Assembly (NCBI RefSeq): GCF_049896245.1
Contig: NZ_JAFCTX010000019.1
Coordinates: 19,400 to 83,399 of the forward strand
DNA length: 64,000 nt
From: Cypionkella sp049896245
Lineage (GTDB): Bacteria > Pseudomonadota > Alphaproteobacteria > Rhodobacterales > Rhodobacteraceae
Direction: 5' to 3'
This document shows positions 8,483-16,352 of the stretch, one piece after another (position 1 is the first letter of the stretch; each line of letters opens with the position of its first letter). The notes beneath the pieces are model-generated. The model had not been told where the DNA came from. It ran no database searches and saw nothing but the letters and a program-made list of their open reading frames with translations. The position numbers and the translations under genes were made by a program.

Positions 8483-9061
8483 ATGATGAGGTTGCTGCAC
8501 ATCTTGCTACCGGCAATTGCGGCCTACTGCTTCTGGCGGTGGGTTACCTTCGCGCAACTTCCCCTCACCCTTTCTCAGATGACCAGCGCTCTTTCAATCT
8601 TCATCGCCGCTGTCCTCGTTCGTCTCGCCCGTGGGATGCCAACATTGGATTGGAAAACGGTTCCGATCGAGAAAAGAAAATTACTAACCGGTCAACTTGT
8701 TGATGTTTCGCGAGAATACGCCGGTCTTCTGGCGTTGCTGATGCTTCTTCTAATCATGGCTTTTTCTATCGGGAGCACTTCAGTTTGGTTGGCAAGTCTC
8801 GATGAGGTATGGGGTCGCATGGTCTCTGCCGCCACTGGCTTTCTGGTCGTGCTCTCCATACTTCGGTTCGGCTACGTTGTGTGGCGAGACTTGGACATTG
8901 TTTCGCTTCAAAAAGTTGTCATCGATGAAATGGCAGATCAAGAGCGTGCCGTAAAAAATGCGGAGATAGCGAGCGCAAAATTGCAGCAAATGCGGCAAGC
9001 CAATTTGTCCGGCGGGCCTGGCCCCGCAATCGAAACTCTTGATGACAGCGAACAACGCTAG
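8483..9061 (+). CDS. Four-TM membrane protein with C-terminal coiled coil
   Basis: 192 aa. Predicted membrane helices by eye are near residues 5-22, 33-50, 77-100 and 112-133. A charged cytoplasmic tail follows with a likely coiled coil (residues about 140-170, DEMADQERAVKNAEIASAKL). No enzymatic motif is visible. The gene starts 1 bp after the stop of the 347-aa protein. A cytosolic protein paired with a small 4-TM protein is the layout of RexA/RexB and other abortive-infection systems in which the membrane partner is the effector; the assignment here is only by analogy. Repeat copy A begins 86 bp downstream. Confidence 0.7.
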   Translation: MMRLLHILLPAIAAYCFWRWVTFAQLPLTLSQMTSALSIFIAAVLVRLARGMPTLDWKTVPIEKRKLLTGQLVDVSREYAGLLALLMLLLIMAFSIGSTSVWLASLDEVWGRMVSAATGFLVVLSILRFGYVVWRDLDIVSLQKVVIDEMADQERAVKNAEIASAKLQQMRQANLSGGPGPAIETLDDSEQR

Positions 9062-9146
9062 ATCGCGAATTTTTGGTCAATTGAACATCCCCACAGGATG
9101 CAATCATGCGCTCAATTAAATGCCACTAAACGGACACGCCACGAGG

Positions 9147-9420
9147 CCCCCCTGGCATGGTTCCTCCTCGGCCCTGTTTGTATACGGGGGGGCGCAGCGC
9201 GGCATTTCGCTAGCGTCTAGCTTTTTCACCGGGGAATCCAGGCGGAATCCACTTGGTGAAAAATCTTGCGTAAAAAGTAGCAATATCAATATCTTATTAA
9301 ATCACGATCTGGCCGTGCTGGATTCTTTTGCGGAAGCCACCTGAGCCAGTTTGCGGAAGCCAGCAAATCCACTTGGTGGAAGCCACCCACTCCGGAATCC
9401 ACCCCCGCAAAGCCACAATG
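9147..9420 (+). repeat. Dispersed repeat copy A with GGAAKCCAS array
   Basis: Begins with a C-run followed by CTGGCATGGTTCCTCC, then GGGGGGGCGCAGCGCGGC, the TTCGCTAGCG word, and CTTTTTCACCGGGGAATCCA. An array of 9-mers GGAATCCAS or GGAAGCCAS follows at 9233, 9244, 9332, 9355, 9378 and 9394, with degenerate copies near 9364 and 9408. Copies B (46899) and C (49662) share the same order of blocks. No protein is conserved convincingly in any frame. Confidence 0.8.
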
Positions 9421-9524
9421 CGTCGCGATTTTTCGGCCGTGCCCGCCCGTGGCGGCGCAATCATTTGGAACGTAGGCGCGACCGACATAGTCGTCCAGAA
9501 GCCCTTCCCGCGGCAACAAGTCAG

Positions 9525-10004
9525 TTAGCCCCGGCGGGCGGACTCAATCGCTGCGACGTCGATTTTCTTCATATCCATCATGGCCTCGAACGCGCGCTTT
9601 GCTTCAGCGCCACCAGCCGCCATCGCCTCGGTCAGAGCGCGCGGCGTGATTTGCCAAGAGATGCCCCATCTGTCCTTGCACCAGCCGCAGGCACTCTCCT
9701 GCCCGCCATTGCCGACGATGGCATTCCAGTAGCGATCGGTTTCGGCCTGGTCGTCGGTGGCGATCTGGAACGAAAACGCCTCACTGTGTTTGAACGCGGT
9801 GCCGCCGTTCAACCCGAGGCAAGGGATACCTGCTACAGTGAAATCGACCGTCAGCACGTCGCCAGCTTTACCGGACGGATAATCGCTTGGGGCAAGGTGG
9901 ACTGCGCCGACCGCGCTCTCAGGAAAAGTCTCGGCGGAGAAGCGCGCCGCCGCTTCGGCGTCCTTGTCGTACCATACGCAGATTGTGCTCTTCGCAATTG
10001 CCAT
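9525..10004 (-). CDS. VOC family protein (PhnB-like)
   Basis: 159 aa. Start codon chosen at 10004 because AGGGAAAGGG precedes it; an upstream in-frame ATG at 10049 has no such site. The pattern TICVWYDKDAEAAARFYA-like at the N-terminus, GIPCLGLNGG, the SFQIATDDQAETDRYWNA segment and the GWCKDRWGISWQITP end fit the PhnB/3-demethylubiquinone methyltransferase-like (PF06983) branch of the vicinal oxygen chelate superfamily. The biochemical activity of these proteins is mostly unknown. It stands alone. Confidence 0.85.
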   Translation of the reverse strand: MAIAKSTICVWYDKDAEAAARFSAETFPESAVGAVHLAPSDYPSGKAGDVLTVDFTVAGIPCLGLNGGTAFKHSEAFSFQIATDDQAETDRYWNAIVGNGGQESACGWCKDRWGISWQITPRALTEAMAAGGAEAKRAFEAMMDMKKIDVAAIESARRG

Positions 10005-10083
10005 CGCTTGCCCTTTCCCTGTTAAATCAGTTTTCGGCTCAGTTTTCATGCGTCACCTGAACTTCTCGCTAACGATGGGTGAG

Positions 10084-10338
10084 TCAATCAGCCGAGGCAT
10101 AGAGCAAGGCAATGTCACGGTGAAACAGCTCGCAAACTTCACTTTCCGTCAAAACTATTGCCCGGTCCGGCTGCAGAACGATCACACATCCATTGGCAAA
10201 CCGATATTCCCGGTCGCCGCTCGAAAGGAGCATCTGAACAGGTACCTCGTCCATCGGACGATCTGAAACTGACGGCACAGGTTCGACACAGGCGGACAAG
10301 AGTAGCGGCAGCAGAAGCTGAAGCTGAATTGATCTCAT
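10084..10338 (-). CDS. Small lipoprotein
   Basis: 84 aa from the ATG at 10338. Signal peptide with LLLPLLLSAC lipobox, so it is probably lipidated at Cys and anchored in the envelope. The remaining ~65 residues contain one small domain (MLLSSGDREYRFANGCVIVL). The family is not recognised. It lies in the stress-gene block, on the minus strand together with the next small gene. Confidence 0.65.
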   Translation of the reverse strand: MRSIQLQLLLPLLLSACVEPVPSVSDRPMDEVPVQMLLSSGDREYRFANGCVIVLQPDRAIVLTESEVCELFHRDIALLYASAD

Positions 10339-10419
10339 CTTTCGTCCTCCGGTTTCCACCAGTCGACGATGATGGCGCGAATGAACTTTGCGGGATTGCT
10401 GCGGGCCAAAACGCTGAAA

Positions 10420-10626
10420 TCACTCCCCGCCGTTTGTTGCCCGGTCATTCATCCGCGCCTTGCGATCCCCCGCTTCGCGGTTCGCGCCACCAGCATTGGG
10501 CTCGGTATTGCCCTTTATCTTGCCAGCATGTTTTGTTGCAGCGTGGTTCATTTTTTGCTTCTGCGCTTCGGCCTGAACGTTGAACTTCGTGTCGTCAGCC
10601 AGATTGTCGAGGTTCTGTTTGGTCAT
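10420..10626 (-). CDS. Small hydrophilic protein
   Basis: 68 aa, Asn/Ala/Lys/Gln rich (MTKQNLDNLADDTKFNVQAE ...), no membrane segment, probably disordered. Start fixed by a strong AAGGAGG 8 nt before the ATG. Such small charged proteins are common in alphaproteobacterial general-stress islands, but I cannot name a family. Confidence 0.6.
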   Translation of the reverse strand: MTKQNLDNLADDTKFNVQAEAQKQKMNHAATKHAGKIKGNTEPNAGGANREAGDRKARMNDRATNGGE

Positions 10627-10899
10627 GGCAATTTCCTCCTTCATGGAGGATCAACGCGCTGGTCAGGATCGGGTTCCCCTTGATGGCCGCTGCGGCCATG
10701 CAGGACAGTCTGTTGCGCTGGCAAGGCCAACCTGCATCAAAAAAGCCAGGAACGATATCGCCCGCAATGCGTTGTCATTGGATGGTAGTTCTGCCCTGCT
10801 TGCGCCTGCCCCGTTGTGTCGCGCACAGCCCGAACCCATAACCGAACTATTCCATGAGCGAATTTGTACAAGGCGCATCGCGCCAAAGGAGTTGAACCC

Positions 10900-11707
10900 A
10901 TGTTAATCAGGGCAACGGATACAACTGGTTACGATGTAAAGGCCAGCGATGGCACCTTGGGGGAAAGTGGTTGATTTGCTGTTTGATGATGCCAGCCGGA
11001 CGGTGCGATTGGTGGTGGTTGAGACGGGCAACTGGTGGGCGGACCACCGCGTTCTGATCCCGGGGTCCGCACTTGGTCATCCCAACACAGCGGCGCATAT
11101 CTTCCCGGTCAACCTGACGATGGCGCAGGTCAAGGGCAGCCCGGATGTCGACACCCACCGTCCGGTGTCGCGTCAGTTCGAATCCAGCGCCTATGACTAT
11201 TATGGCTTCAGCCCCTATTGGGGGACCGATCTTTATATGAGCGGTTTCGCTTATTGGGGTGGCATGGTGCCGATGGCGCCGTCTCTGGAAATGGAACGGC
11301 GTGAGGAAGAAATCGCCCAGATGATGCGTCAAAACGAAGACGCCAACCTGCGCAGTGTGACCGAGATCAGCGGCTATCACATTCATGCCACCGATGGCGA
11401 CATTGGCCATCTGTTGGATGTGTTGATCGAGGATACGGATTGGTCGCTGCGCTATCTGATCGTCAACACCAGCAACTGGTGGCAGGGCAAAGAAGTTCTG
11501 ATCTCGCCACGATCAACGCAATCCATCCGCTGGACCGAGCAGCTGATCTACCTGGGCGTCACCCGCGACCGTATCCGAACCAGTCCGGCATATGACGCGG
11601 ACCGCCGGATCGACGCGGCTTTTGAGGCGGATATGGCCAGCCACTACGGCCCGACAAAGCCAGCCGACGCGGCCATAGGCGGCGGGAATTTTCTGAAGGT
11701 GAGGTAG
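10900..11707 (+). pseudogene. PRC-barrel protein with frameshift in a G5 run
   Basis: The natural start is the ATG at 10900, preceded by AAAGGAG. This frame gives MLIRATDTTGYDVKASDGTL and then a stop; from the G5 run at 10959-10963 the +1 frame continues KVVDLLFDDASRTVRLVVV and stays open to 11707. Removing one G restores a single 268-aa protein with two PRC-barrel domains, each having the D-G-x-[IL]-G-x-[VL]-x-D-[LV] start and the W-[WA]-..VLI..S end. The frame from the ATG at 10949 has no RBS. It could be a true mutation, a sequencing error or slippage. Confidence 0.75.
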
Positions 11708-11776
11708 AAGCTCGCCCTTGGGCCGCCGAAAAACGGGCAAGCCGTGCCAGATATCCGCCAAGTTCAGCAGGAGTTG

Positions 11777-12844
11777 ATGATGTTGCAGACAGATACCCAG
11801 AACCGCCGGTTCGTTTTGGCCGAGCGCCCGAAAGGCGAGCCGACATTGTCCACTTTGCGGTTCGATTCGACCCCAATTCCAACGCCGGGGCCGGGACAGA
11901 TGCTGTTGCGCACAGACTATCTGTCGCTCGACCCGTACATGCGTGGCCGGATGAGCGACGCGCCCTCCTATGCCGCCCCGGTGGCCGTTGGCGGCGTGAT
12001 GGAGGGCGGCACGGTTGCACAGGTCGTCACATCGCATGTGGCCGGTTTCAGCGCGGGCGACCGGGTGCTGTGTTTCAACGGTTGGCAGGACTATGCCCTG
12101 TCCGATGGCGTGGGCGTCACCTTGCTGGATGCAGGCATGGCGCATCCGTCTTGGGCACTGGGGATTTTGGGGATGCCGGGCTTTACGGCCTGGGCGGGCT
12201 TGACGCAAATCGGGGTGCCGAAGTCCGACGAAACGGTTTGTGTGGCCGCCGCAACCGGGCCTGTCGGGGCGACGGTGGGCCAGATTGCCCGGCTGATGGG
12301 CTGTCATGTGGTAGGCATCGCAGGCGGGGCCGAGAAATGCGACTATGCAGTGGCATCGTTGGGGTTTGACGCCTGTATCGACCACAAATCTGCCGACTTC
12401 GCCACAAAGCTGCGGACGGCGGCGCCCAAAGGCATCGACGTCTATTTTGAAAACGTCGGTGGCGCGGTGTTTGACGCGGTCCTGCCTCTGCTGAACGCGC
12501 GCGCCCGCGTGCCTGTCTGCGGCCTTGTCTCGCAATACAACGCAACAAGCCTGCCTGAAGGGCCAGACCGGCTATCTTTGCTGATGGGCCAGATCCTGCG
12601 CAAGCGGCTGACGATGCGCGGGTTTATCATCTTTCAGGACTTTGGGCACCTATATCCCGAATTTGCCAAAGCGATGGGCGCATGGCTGGCGGCAGGTCAA
12701 ATACAGTACGTTGAGGAGATGATCGAAGGGCTGAAGGCCGCGCCACAAGCCTTTATCGGCCTGTTGCGCGGTGAAAACTTTGGCAAGCGGGTGGTCCGTG
12801 TCGGGCCATCGCAGATGATAGAGAACAAGGAAAACCGCGCATGA
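11777..12844 (+). CDS. Zinc-independent NADP-dependent oxidoreductase (MDR family)
   Basis: 355 aa. AGGAG lies 5 nt before the ATG at 11777. The N-terminal substrate-binding half has LSLDPYMRGRM, typical of the leukotriene B4 dehydrogenase/CurA group; the nucleotide-binding loop is AAATGPVGATVGQIARLMG (AxxGxxG form), followed by GIAGGAEKC. FENVGGAVFDAVLPLL is also characteristic. The family reduces activated double bonds of enones with NADPH, often in detoxification. It overlaps the DJ-1-like gene by 4 bp, so the two are translationally coupled. Confidence 0.9.
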   Translation: MMLQTDTQNRRFVLAERPKGEPTLSTLRFDSTPIPTPGPGQMLLRTDYLSLDPYMRGRMSDAPSYAAPVAVGGVMEGGTVAQVVTSHVAGFSAGDRVLCFNGWQDYALSDGVGVTLLDAGMAHPSWALGILGMPGFTAWAGLTQIGVPKSDETVCVAAATGPVGATVGQIARLMGCHVVGIAGGAEKCDYAVASLGFDACIDHKSADFATKLRTAAPKGIDVYFENVGGAVFDAVLPLLNARARVPVCGLVSQYNATSLPEGPDRLSLLMGQILRKRLTMRGFIIFQDFGHLYPEFAKAMGAWLAAGQIQYVEEMIEGLKAAPQAFIGLLRGENFGKRVVRVGPSQMIENKENRA

Positions 12845-13518
12845 ATATCCTGATGGTCCTGACCTCGCATGACACGCTGGGCGATACCGGCAAGAAAACC
12901 GGCTTCTGGCTGGAAGAGTTTGCAGCACCCTATTATGTCCTGTCGGAAGCGGGGGCTACAATCACGCTGGCCTCGCCAAAAGGCGGCCAGCCTCCGCTAG
13001 ACCCCACAAGCGATGCCCCCGACGCCCAGACCGACGACACGCGGCGATTCAAGGGCGATGCCGCCGCACAAGCGGCACTGGCCAACACGATCAAGCTGTC
13101 AGACCTTGATCTGGCCGACTTCGATGCCGTGTTTTACCCCGGCGGCCATGGACCGCTGTGGGATCTGGCCGAAGACCCGGTCAGCATCCAACTGATCGAG
13201 TATTTTGCCCAAGGCGGCAAACCCATCGCCGCAGTTTGCCACGCGCCCGCAATCTTTCGCCACACCAAGGCAGCCGATAGCAACCCGCTGGTATCGGGCC
13301 GCAATGTCACCGGGTTCACCAATACCGAAGAGGCTGCGGCTGGTTTGACCGAAGTGGTGCCGTTTCTGGTTGAAGATATGCTGGTGGCGAACGGCGGCGT
13401 CTACTCCAAGGGTGCCGACTGGGCGTCGCATGTCGTTGTCGATGGCAAACTGATCACCGGGCAAAACCCGGCCTCGTCCAAAGAGGCCGCGCTTGCGTTG
13501 GCTGCGTTGCTGGCCTGA
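12841..13518 (+). CDS. DJ-1/PfpI family protein (Hsp31-like)
   Basis: 225 aa. YPGGHGPLWDL and the nucleophile elbow AVCHAPAIF (catalytic Cys) followed by LVSGRNVTGF fit the type 1 glutamine-amidotransferase-like Hsp31/glyoxalase III branch of DJ-1/PfpI. Glu and His partners appear in the N-terminal and GGHGP segments. Family members act as glutathione-independent glyoxalases or protein/DNA deglycases under carbonyl stress. The ATG overlaps the stop of the oxidoreductase (ATGA), so both probably serve carbonyl detoxification. Confidence 0.9.
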   Translation: MNILMVLTSHDTLGDTGKKTGFWLEEFAAPYYVLSEAGATITLASPKGGQPPLDPTSDAPDAQTDDTRRFKGDAAAQAALANTIKLSDLDLADFDAVFYPGGHGPLWDLAEDPVSIQLIEYFAQGGKPIAAVCHAPAIFRHTKAADSNPLVSGRNVTGFTNTEEAAAGLTEVVPFLVEDMLVANGGVYSKGADWASHVVVDGKLITGQNPASSKEAALALAALLA

Positions 13519-13604
13519 GCCGTGACCGGCGGCTTTGCGGCCCTGCCTGATCTGAAAAGCTGCAAAGCACTTTCCTCAAGACCCCAATTGCACAGGAGTT
13601 ACCC

Positions 13605-13997
13605 ATGCCCGCACTTCCGTTTGACGATGCCGAGATTGAAGAACTGGTGCTGCGCTTCAACGCCGTGATGGCCAAAGAGGGGATGGATGTTGACGATCTT
13701 GGCGGCAATGCCACGGACGACGAGGTGGCAGAAACCTTGCAGGAAACGCCGGGCGATCTGAGCCGCGACGAGATCACGCAAGAGATTGAGAGCATGAATG
13801 ACGAACAGAAAGATGCGCTGGTCGCCCTGTTCTGGATCGGTCGCGGCGATGCGGAACCTCAAGAATGGGAGGCGACCAAAGCCCTCGCGCGCCAACAACA
13901 TGACGGCCTTGTCAGCCGCTATCTGCTTGGACAGCCGGAAGTGGGCGAGTTCCTGACCGAAGGTCTGGAGAAGATGCTGGAATACGGTGTGGACTGA
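13605..13997 (+). CDS. DUF3775 domain protein
   Basis: 130 aa, acidic and helical. The C-terminal half (MNDEQKDALVALFWIGRGD, then WEATKALARQQH and TAHYLLG-like SRYLLGQPEVGEFLTEG) matches DUF3775, whose function is unknown and which often accompanies PRC-barrel and stress genes. AGGAG stands before the ATG. It follows the DJ-1 gene in the same direction. Confidence 0.85.
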   Translation: MPALPFDDAEIEELVLRFNAVMAKEGMDVDDLGGNATDDEVAETLQETPGDLSRDEITQEIESMNDEQKDALVALFWIGRGDAEPQEWEATKALARQQHDGLVSRYLLGQPEVGEFLTEGLEKMLEYGVD

Positions 13998-14163
13998 TCC
14001 CCGCTTTGCGCTCAATCAAAACAGTAATGGAGCGTAGCGGTCACCACTGCATCTGAAATGCATTGCCTGATCCAGTCCCCCATCTCAGCACATACGCAGC
14101 CGCGCCGCAAAATCCCGAAACGGACGACCAAAGGAGTTGCTTAAAGCGGCGGTTGGATCAACT
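13998..14163. other. Intergenic boundary of prophage remnant
   Basis: No gene. It separates the stress genes from phage-type genes on the minus strand that closely match those at 52.3-53.3 kb. Confidence 0.4.
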
Positions 14164-14706
14164 CTATTGGGATATCAGGATCCGATAAACCCGCCCTCTG
14201 CCTTCCTCCTTCGCCGAAGTCACAATTAGCCCCAGTTTTTTGCCCAGCGCACCCGATATCGTCCCCCTCGCAGTATGAGCCAACCATCCCGTCGCCGCGA
14301 CGATTTCGGTGATGGTGGCACCTTCGGGTGCTTGAAGCATCGCGATCAACATGGCCTGTTTCGTTCCGACGCGCTGGGCCGACGGCATAGGCTTCGGCAC
14401 CTCAAACGGATGTTCGGCTGTGGCGATCACCGTCTTCACGACCACCGGCTCGATCCCGACGGCCAGTAGCCCCGCGTCCGTCACCACCAGCGTGGTGCCG
14501 TGCCCGTCACCGGTTTCTCGCCAAAGCGGCTCATTCCGGCGTAGGTTGGCGTCGACTTCCTGCAGCCAGCCATGTTCGATCATCTTGTTGACCGCCATTT
14601 TCGCCGCAGCACCAGCCAACCCATTGGGCAGCGGCATGGCGATGTTGTCCGCGCGCTTCGCCCCGGCGCTGAGGATGATGGTCTGAGTTTCGGTGAGTTT
14701 GGTCAT
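14164..14706 (-). CDS. DUF3489 protein (prophage remnant)
   Basis: 180 aa, close paralogue of the gene at 52282-52854. It shares the N-terminal LTETQTIILSAGAKR..NIAMPLPNGL and the C-terminal GTKQAMLIAMLQAPEGATI followed by EIVAATGWLAHTARGTISGA, a winged-helix-like DUF3489 domain that may bind DNA. In both places it is the last gene of a minus-strand group next to a phage terminase small subunit. Function unknown; a role in prophage control is possible. Confidence 0.85.
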   Translation of the reverse strand: MTKLTETQTIILSAGAKRADNIAMPLPNGLAGAAAKMAVNKMIEHGWLQEVDANLRRNEPLWRETGDGHGTTLVVTDAGLLAVGIEPVVVKTVIATAEHPFEVPKPMPSAQRVGTKQAMLIAMLQAPEGATITEIVAATGWLAHTARGTISGALGKKLGLIVTSAKEEGRGRVYRILISQ

Positions 14707-14718
14707 GTTGGGTTCCTC

Positions 14719-14943
14719 TTACTGGTCGTGTTCGGCAAGGAAGTCTGCAATGCGCGACAGCAAATCGTTGTGGCCATCTGCGTCCGCCCCGAGGATTACA
14801 TCGCCATCATCGTCGCGCTCCAGATCGGCGATCTCGCATAAGAGCGCGATGGCGTCGTCGCAGGTGGCGAGGCGTTCGGCCTCCCATGCGGCGGTGATGG
14901 CATCGTGTTCCTTCTGATGGCGCTGGGCGGGATCAATCGGCAT
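14719..14943 (-). CDS. Small phage-associated protein
   Basis: 74 aa, acidic. It is about 80% identical by eye to the 52867-53091 product (PIDPAQRHQ ... ITAAWEAERLA ... DDDGD, then the DLLSRIADFLAEHDQ end). It overlaps the next upstream gene by 11 bp, so the group is a single transcript. Family unknown. Confidence 0.75.
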   Translation of the reverse strand: MPIDPAQRHQKEHDAITAAWEAERLATCDDAIALLCEIADLERDDDGDVILGADADGHNDLLSRIADFLAEHDQ

Positions 14944-15160
14944 GCTCGCCCTCCTTGAAGGCGCTGTCGGTGATCTGGCGAAGCAGGCTGGCGTAATGGT
15001 TCAAATTGCCGACGTGGCCCCAGTTGATAGCGTCGGGGTGGGTGTCGAAATGGTCGTCGCTGAGGGACTTGAGGCGTTCCAGCATCGCGTCGATCTCGAT
15101 CTTAGCTGTCAGGAATGCGGTCAGGACTTTGGAATTGGCAGTGGTGCGGCGGGTGTTCAT
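14933..15160 (-). CDS. Small phage-associated protein
   Basis: 75 aa from the ATG at 15160, preceded by AGGAGC. Paralogue of 53081-53311: both end in GNLNHYASLLRQITDSAFKE or a close variant. The longer open frame reaching 15460 is rejected because its first 100 codons are not conserved. Function unknown. Confidence 0.75.
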   Translation of the reverse strand: MNTRRTTANSKVLTAFLTAKIEIDAMLERLKSLSDDHFDTHPDAINWGHVGNLNHYASLLRQITDSAFKEGEHAD

Positions 15161-15174
15161 CGCTGTGCTCCTGT

Positions 15175-15369
15175 TCAGCGCGTTGCGGCTTGACCAGCGG
15201 CGAAAGCCGCTTCCAGTGCAGCGCGGATCGACCAGACCGCGACATCGTGGAAGTCGAGGCCGTCGCTGTTTCGGGTTTCCAGTGTTTCCAGGCGGAAGTG
15301 CTTGGCTGCGATTTCCAGCAGCAGGGTTTCGCTCGGGGCTTTGGCGGCGGCTGCGGTCTTGGCGGTCAC
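15175..15369 (-). CDS. DUF6900-like small protein
   Basis: 64 aa. The core LLLEIAAKHFRLETLETRNSD followed by LDFHDVAVWSIRAALEAA matches DUF6900, found in alphaproteobacterial phages and plasmids. It is the first gene of the minus-strand group. The corresponding position in the 53-kb copy has no such gene, which is the main difference between the two modules. Confidence 0.72.
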   Translation of the reverse strand: MTAKTAAAAKAPSETLLLEIAAKHFRLETLETRNSDGLDFHDVAVWSIRAALEAAFAAGQAATR

Positions 15370-15485
15370 GGCGTGGTCTCCGGGGTGAGATGCATCGTTT
15401 TCGTGTAATCAGATTCGCTCTTTCCCGGAGTGTAATCAACTGAATAACAAGCAATATCATTACTTTACGAGAGGCGCACGACAGA

Positions 15486-15760
15486 ATGGACGGGATGAGC
15501 GAGCGCGAATACTCCAGTCACTCCGGACTGTCGCGCGGAGCGATCCAAAAGGCCCCCAAGACGGGACGGCTGATGGTTCATGGCGATGGGTCGATCAATG
15601 CAGCGGCATCCGATACGCGCCAATCAGTGATGATAGATCCGGGCCAATACCGCCGCACAACTGGCGGAAACTCCAGCGGAGACAGTTGCTTTCGGGGCCG
15701 TCCGACATCTTGTCCTATCTCAAAGTCAGGACAGCGATGCCAGCCCGCAAATTCTAAAGG
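15486..15760 (+). pseudogene. Truncated terminase small subunit
   Basis: The first 60 residues (MDGMSEREYSSHSGLSRGAI ... GDGSINAAASD) match the N-terminal winged HTH of the intact terminase small subunit at 53429. After about 15690 the similarity jumps frame (SYLK, then VRTA) and ends at about 15760, where unrelated sequence begins. The large subunit and all later phage genes are missing. This marks the deletion edge of an earlier prophage. Confidence 0.82.
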
Positions 15761-15969
15761 TATGTAACCTGCAGTGGTTGACTGTTGGCTATGCTGCGGA
15801 ATTTCTGCGCACAGGGACGTGTGAATTACCCCTTTTCGATTTGGGTTATGCCTTTCCCATCAGATGGCTATATCCTGTTTTGCGGCGGCAACAGCGGAAC
15901 GCAATGTGAACTTGCGCGTTGCTGATAAGAGCATTTTAGCTCTTGTCTGAACCCAAGGAGACCTACCAA

Positions 15970-16266
15970 ATGGATCATTCATCACACGCACTGCTTGTCG
16001 ACAGCGAACTCAATGAGGAATACTTGCTCGATTCCGTCGTCTACGGCGCTGACGATCAAAAAATCGGGACGGTGTCACATGTTCACGGTATGGGAGCCGC
16101 CACCCAAGTGATCGTTGATGTTGGCGGTTTTCTTGGTATCGGCGCGAAACCGGTTGCACTTACCACCAGCCAGTTGACGTTTATGCGTGACGAAGACGGC
16201 GACGTACATGCGGCCACTACTTGGACCAAGGAACAAGTCAAGGCCTTACCCGAACACCACCACTAA
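15970..16266 (+). CDS. Single PRC-barrel domain protein
   Basis: 98 aa. CAAGGAG before the ATG at 15970 fixes the start. One PRC-barrel (LLDSVVYGADDQKIGTVSHV ... VIVDVGGFLGIGAKPVALTT), a soluble cytoplasmic beta-barrel often found in stress islands and photosynthetic bacteria. The His-rich end EHHH is visible. The long leader 15761-15969 has no other gene. Confidence 0.85.
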   Translation: MDHSSHALLVDSELNEEYLLDSVVYGADDQKIGTVSHVHGMGAATQVIVDVGGFLGIGAKPVALTTSQLTFMRDEDGDVHAATTWTKEQVKALPEHHH

Positions 16267-16352
16267 ACCCTACAGCGGCAGCGTGCGAGCATCTGGAAAC
16301 ATTCGGGGCGGCGAGTGCTGTAGTCGGCCCGTTCGATTGATAGGGGTGAAGT

